A stretch of 34,096 bases of DNA from Lentisphaerota bacterium. Lineage in GTDB: Bacteria; Verrucomicrobiota; Kiritimatiellia; CAIQIC01; Lenti-01. Positions 32,667-34,096 of this stretch are shown piece after piece; position 1 is the first letter of the stretch, and each line of letters begins with the position of its first letter. Made by a program: the position numbers and the translations under genes. Location of the stretch: assembly GCA_012514035.1 (NCBI GenBank), contig JAAZBB010000052.1, positions 1-34,096 on the forward strand. Reading direction: 5' to 3'. Below the pieces are notes generated by a model. That model was not told the origin of the DNA. It worked only from the letters and a program-made list of their open reading frames with translations, and searched no databases.

Positions 32667-32695
32667 TTGCATCCTGAACGCCGGTTCAGTTATTC
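32667..32695 (+). promoter_or_regulatory. lexA promoter with internal SOS-box-like operator
   Basis: TTGCAT (32667-32672) and TTATTC (32690-32695) are 17 bases apart. The spacer holds CTGAAC-GCCG-GTTCAG (32674-32689), a perfect 6-bp inverted repeat whose core GAAC-N4-GTTC equals the core of the Gram-positive SOS box. Its place between the boxes and just before lexA is what autorepression needs. Confidence 0.65.
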
Positions 32696-32733
32696 TCCCG
32701 CTCGAACAAACAGACTGCCGTGGAGAAACCGCC

Positions 32734-33318
32734 ATGCCTCGTGACATCCGACTTGCCGAGAAAATCCTGCTCCTGCGCCGGTTCTGGCGCCGGGAACGCC
32801 GTCCGCCCACCTATGCCGAAATGCTCGACCTCTTCGGCTATAAATCCAAGAACGCCGTCTTCGGCCTCCTGGCCCGGCTGGAGGAGGCCGGCTATGTCGC
32901 CAAGGACGCCAACGGCCGACTCGCCCTGCTGCCCCGCCTGACCGGCACCGTCCGCATCCTCGGGTCCATCGCCGCCGGTTTCCCCACCGCCGAGGAAGAA
33001 CAGGAAACCGACGCCATTACCCTCGATGAATTCCTCGTCAAGAACCCCGACCGCACCTTCATGCTGACCGTGCGCGGCGACTCCATGATCGATGCCGGCA
33101 TCATGGCCGGCGACATTGTGCTGGTGGAGAAGGGGCCCCGGCCCAATCAGCACGATATCGTTGTCGCCCGGGTGGATGACGAGTGGACGTTGAAATACTA
33201 TGTCCAGGACAAGGCTGGGGTGCGCCTCGAACCCGCCAATCCCAAGTACAAATTCATCCGCCCCCGGCGGTCGCTCGAAATCGGCGGCATTGTCCGCGCC
33301 GTCATCCGTAAATATTGA
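32734..33318 (+). CDS. lexA: LexA repressor
   Basis: A 194-residue SOS repressor with autocleavage. The N-terminal winged helix-turn-helix (about 15-65) shows RRPPTYAEMLDLFGYKSKNA with a following LEEAGYVAKD recognition and wing region. The cleavage site is Ala81-Gly82 in SIAAGFP, the serine is Ser117 in RGDSMIDAG and the lysine is Lys154 in EWTLKYY, all at LexA spacing (E. coli 84-85, 119, 156). UmuD-like alternatives are ruled out by the complete DNA-binding domain. GGAG lies 9 bases before ATG at 32734. It stands alone and is expected to be regulated by its own product through the operator at 32674-32689. Confidence 0.9.
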   Translation: MPRDIRLAEKILLLRRFWRRERRPPTYAEMLDLFGYKSKNAVFGLLARLEEAGYVAKDANGRLALLPRLTGTVRILGSIAAGFPTAEEEQETDAITLDEFLVKNPDRTFMLTVRGDSMIDAGIMAGDIVLVEKGPRPNQHDIVVARVDDEWTLKYYVQDKAGVRLEPANPKYKFIRPRRSLEIGGIVRAVIRKY

Positions 33319-33532
33319 CCCCCGCATCTCGGGATTTGGCCAGACACCCTTTGGCCACGTCTTCCGTCGGCGGTAACAGCCGCCAGTAGGGCTCGCCAAT
33401 GAGGATCATCCCCCCGGGGCGAAGGCTTCGCGCCAGAAGCGCAACTGTGCCGGCCACGCCCCCGGCGATCCACGTGGCCCCGACACAGGCGGCCGCCCCG
33501 CAGCACCCCCGGACTATGCCCCGATCACTTTT
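33302..33532 (-). pseudogene. methyltransferase gene fragment
   Basis: A 76-codon open frame on the minus strand with no credible start. Its centre, about 33325-33515, reads like the motif region of a class I SAM-dependent methyltransferase: ACVGATWIAGGVAGTVALLA, then RSLRPGGMILIGEPYWRLLP and PTEDVAKG. This is the post-core part of such enzymes (RPGG motif, then a Glu-Pro-Tyr-Trp segment), so the N-terminal SAM-binding half is absent. It overlaps the 3' end of lexA and the end of the broken small gene, which indicates a breakpoint in a degraded region. Confidence 0.5.
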
Positions 33533-33906
33533 TCAAAAAATCACTTGCCTCGTAGAAGGCACTCTGGAACCCATTGTTCGCATCATTGTCATTATTCGTT
33601 TTGGCGATGGCCTCGACCTTCGGCCAGTCGATAAACGATTTAGCTAGGGGCCATTACGCTTTCATTCTGCGGAACCAACCAGCTTCCCGGGCAAATGCCC
33701 CCATCGTCACGCCGACGCCCCCAATACAGAATGTTTTTAAAAAGGCCGGTTGATTGCGTAAAAGACCCGGCAAGAAATATGATAAGCACTGTCAGTTGCA
33801 GTAAATAGAGGCTAATCGCTCCACGCATAATATACAGTGTGGAATAATTTCTCTCGCGGTGCACGAGGTAGGCTTTTGCTCGAGCGTGATCCGTTAGTTG
33901 TTTCAT
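33525..33906 (-). pseudogene. small two-helix membrane protein gene, broken by frameshift and stop
   Basis: The start ATG at 33906 opens MKQLTDHARAKAYLVHRERN and a hydrophobic helix (GAISLYLLQLTVLIIFLAG), then a second helix. As written, the frame runs into Arg-rich sequence to 33640. Dropping one G from the CCCCC run at 33718-33722 instead gives a natural continuation, GVGVTMGAFAREAGWFRRMK, ending at TAA 33654-33656. Past that stop the same frame stays open for 42 codons of protein-like sequence (KSFIDWPKVEAIAK, then FQSAFYEASDFLKK) to a TGA at 33525. The intact gene would thus encode about 125 residues. It has two lesions, one of which could be a sequencing error. An attC-like site lies just upstream. 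Confidence 0.55.
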
Positions 33907-33929
33907 ATGTATTCTCTGCGAACGTCAGC

Positions 33930-33968
33930 GTTCACCGTCGCGCCGCTTGCGGCGCGTAATGGTGGAAC
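33930..33968. repeat. GC-rich stem-loop upstream of the broken membrane-protein gene
   Basis: Outer arms GTTC-ACC and GGT-G-GAAC (one extra G on one arm) enclose an internal loop and a perfect CGCGCCGC/GCGGCGCG stem. The bulged base and internal loop resemble the folded single strand of an integron attC. It follows directly on the second attC-like structure (33966-34015). Confidence 0.5.
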
Positions 33969-34015
33969 GCCTTGTTGAACTAAGCCGCTACGCGGCAGTT
34001 GAGTAATTAGGCGGC
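33966..34015 (-). other. attC-like integron recombination site (tentative)
   Basis: On the minus strand the outer arms CGCCT and AGGCG flank an unpaired segment, then AACT/AGTT arms, a two-base bulge and GCCGC/GCGGC around a three-base loop. The segments CGCCTAATTACTCAACTGCC and GCGGCTTAGTTCAACAAGGC resemble the two halves of known attC sites such as those of aadA cassettes, with GGCGTT at the recombination end. The last three bases of the GTTRRRY core do not match. A small gene following at 33906 fits a cassette, but no integrase is in the window. Confidence 0.35.
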
Positions 34016-34083
34016 TGTCGTTCCGATTCACGGGGGGCATCATACCTAGGAGGCGGGTGGACAATCAAGTCCGTCCGCAATCC

Positions 34084-34088
34084 AGGAG
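34084..34088 (+). promoter_or_regulatory. ribosome binding site at window edge
   Basis: AGGAG is followed by 8 bases to the end of the window, the right distance for a start codon at or just after position 34097. A plus-strand gene probably begins there. Confidence 0.35.
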
Positions 34089-34096
34089 AACCGACA

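Noticed and set aside
33640..33906. 88-residue membrane protein as written
   Set aside because: Its last ~25 residues are out of frame compared with a far better continuation; annotated as a broken gene instead.
1..34096. CRISPR arrays, transposases, rRNA or tRNA genes
   Set aside because: No regularly spaced direct repeats, transposase motifs or structured RNA genes were seen on reading both strands.

Overview
The window is GC-rich bacterial DNA, almost fully coding and mostly on the minus strand. Several features suggest a PVC-superphylum bacterium of the Kiritimatiellota, Lentisphaerota or Verrucomicrobiota kind. They are a microcompartment locus of the sugar-phosphate type, a giant secreted double amylase with Asp-rich calcium repeats, a secreted protein resembling a planctomycete/verrucomicrobial family, a LexA with its own operator, and short AT-rich/GC-palindrome repeats between genes. 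The phylum call is an inference from gene content, not from a marker gene.

Layout. 223-5395: an LPS-export permease (LptF/LptG family), a small zinc-ribbon membrane protein, a secreted unknown, an exo/endonuclease-phosphatase family enzyme with a leaderless-looking promoter, a PIG-L type deacetylase (plus strand), a truncated gene remnant and an unknown protein. 5427-15353 is the centrepiece: uridine phosphorylase, purine nucleoside phosphorylase, pyrimidine-nucleoside phosphorylase and phosphopentomutase, next to a bacterial microcompartment (BMC) operon. That operon has three pentamer genes (BMC-P), one hexamer gene (BMC-H), two tandem-domain shell genes (BMC-T), a CoA-acylating aldehyde dehydrogenase and a fused RpiB-DERA enzyme. 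15621-18860: an acyl-activating/ACP/acyltransferase fusion and a secreted unknown. 18965-25918: a 2317-residue exported protein with two complete GH13 catalytic domains. 26210-32526: a VTC-domain protein, DUF4956 membrane protein, HlyD-type adaptor, TolC-like lipoprotein and a large exported unknown. 32734-33318: lexA. 33302-34096 is degenerate: a methyltransferase fragment, a small membrane-protein gene broken by a frameshift and a stop, and an attC-like stem-loop.

How the central genes fit together. The three phosphorylases would split purine and pyrimidine (deoxy)nucleosides to (deoxy)ribose-1-phosphate, and phosphopentomutase gives the 5-phosphates. The RpiB-DERA fusion carries one domain for each product: RpiB for ribose-5-phosphate and DERA for deoxyribose-5-phosphate. 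DERA releases acetaldehyde, which the aldehyde dehydrogenase turns into acetyl-CoA inside the shell. Both predicted core enzymes carry a similar short amphipathic helix followed by a flexible linker, at the N-terminus of the dehydrogenase and, unusually, between the two domains of the fusion. No phosphotransacylase or alcohol dehydrogenase for cofactor recycling lies in the window. From memory, BMCs with DERA and RpiB have been catalogued as a sugar-phosphate-utilising class. What stands out here is the linkage to a full set of nucleoside phosphorylases, the enzyme fusion and its internal targeting helix.
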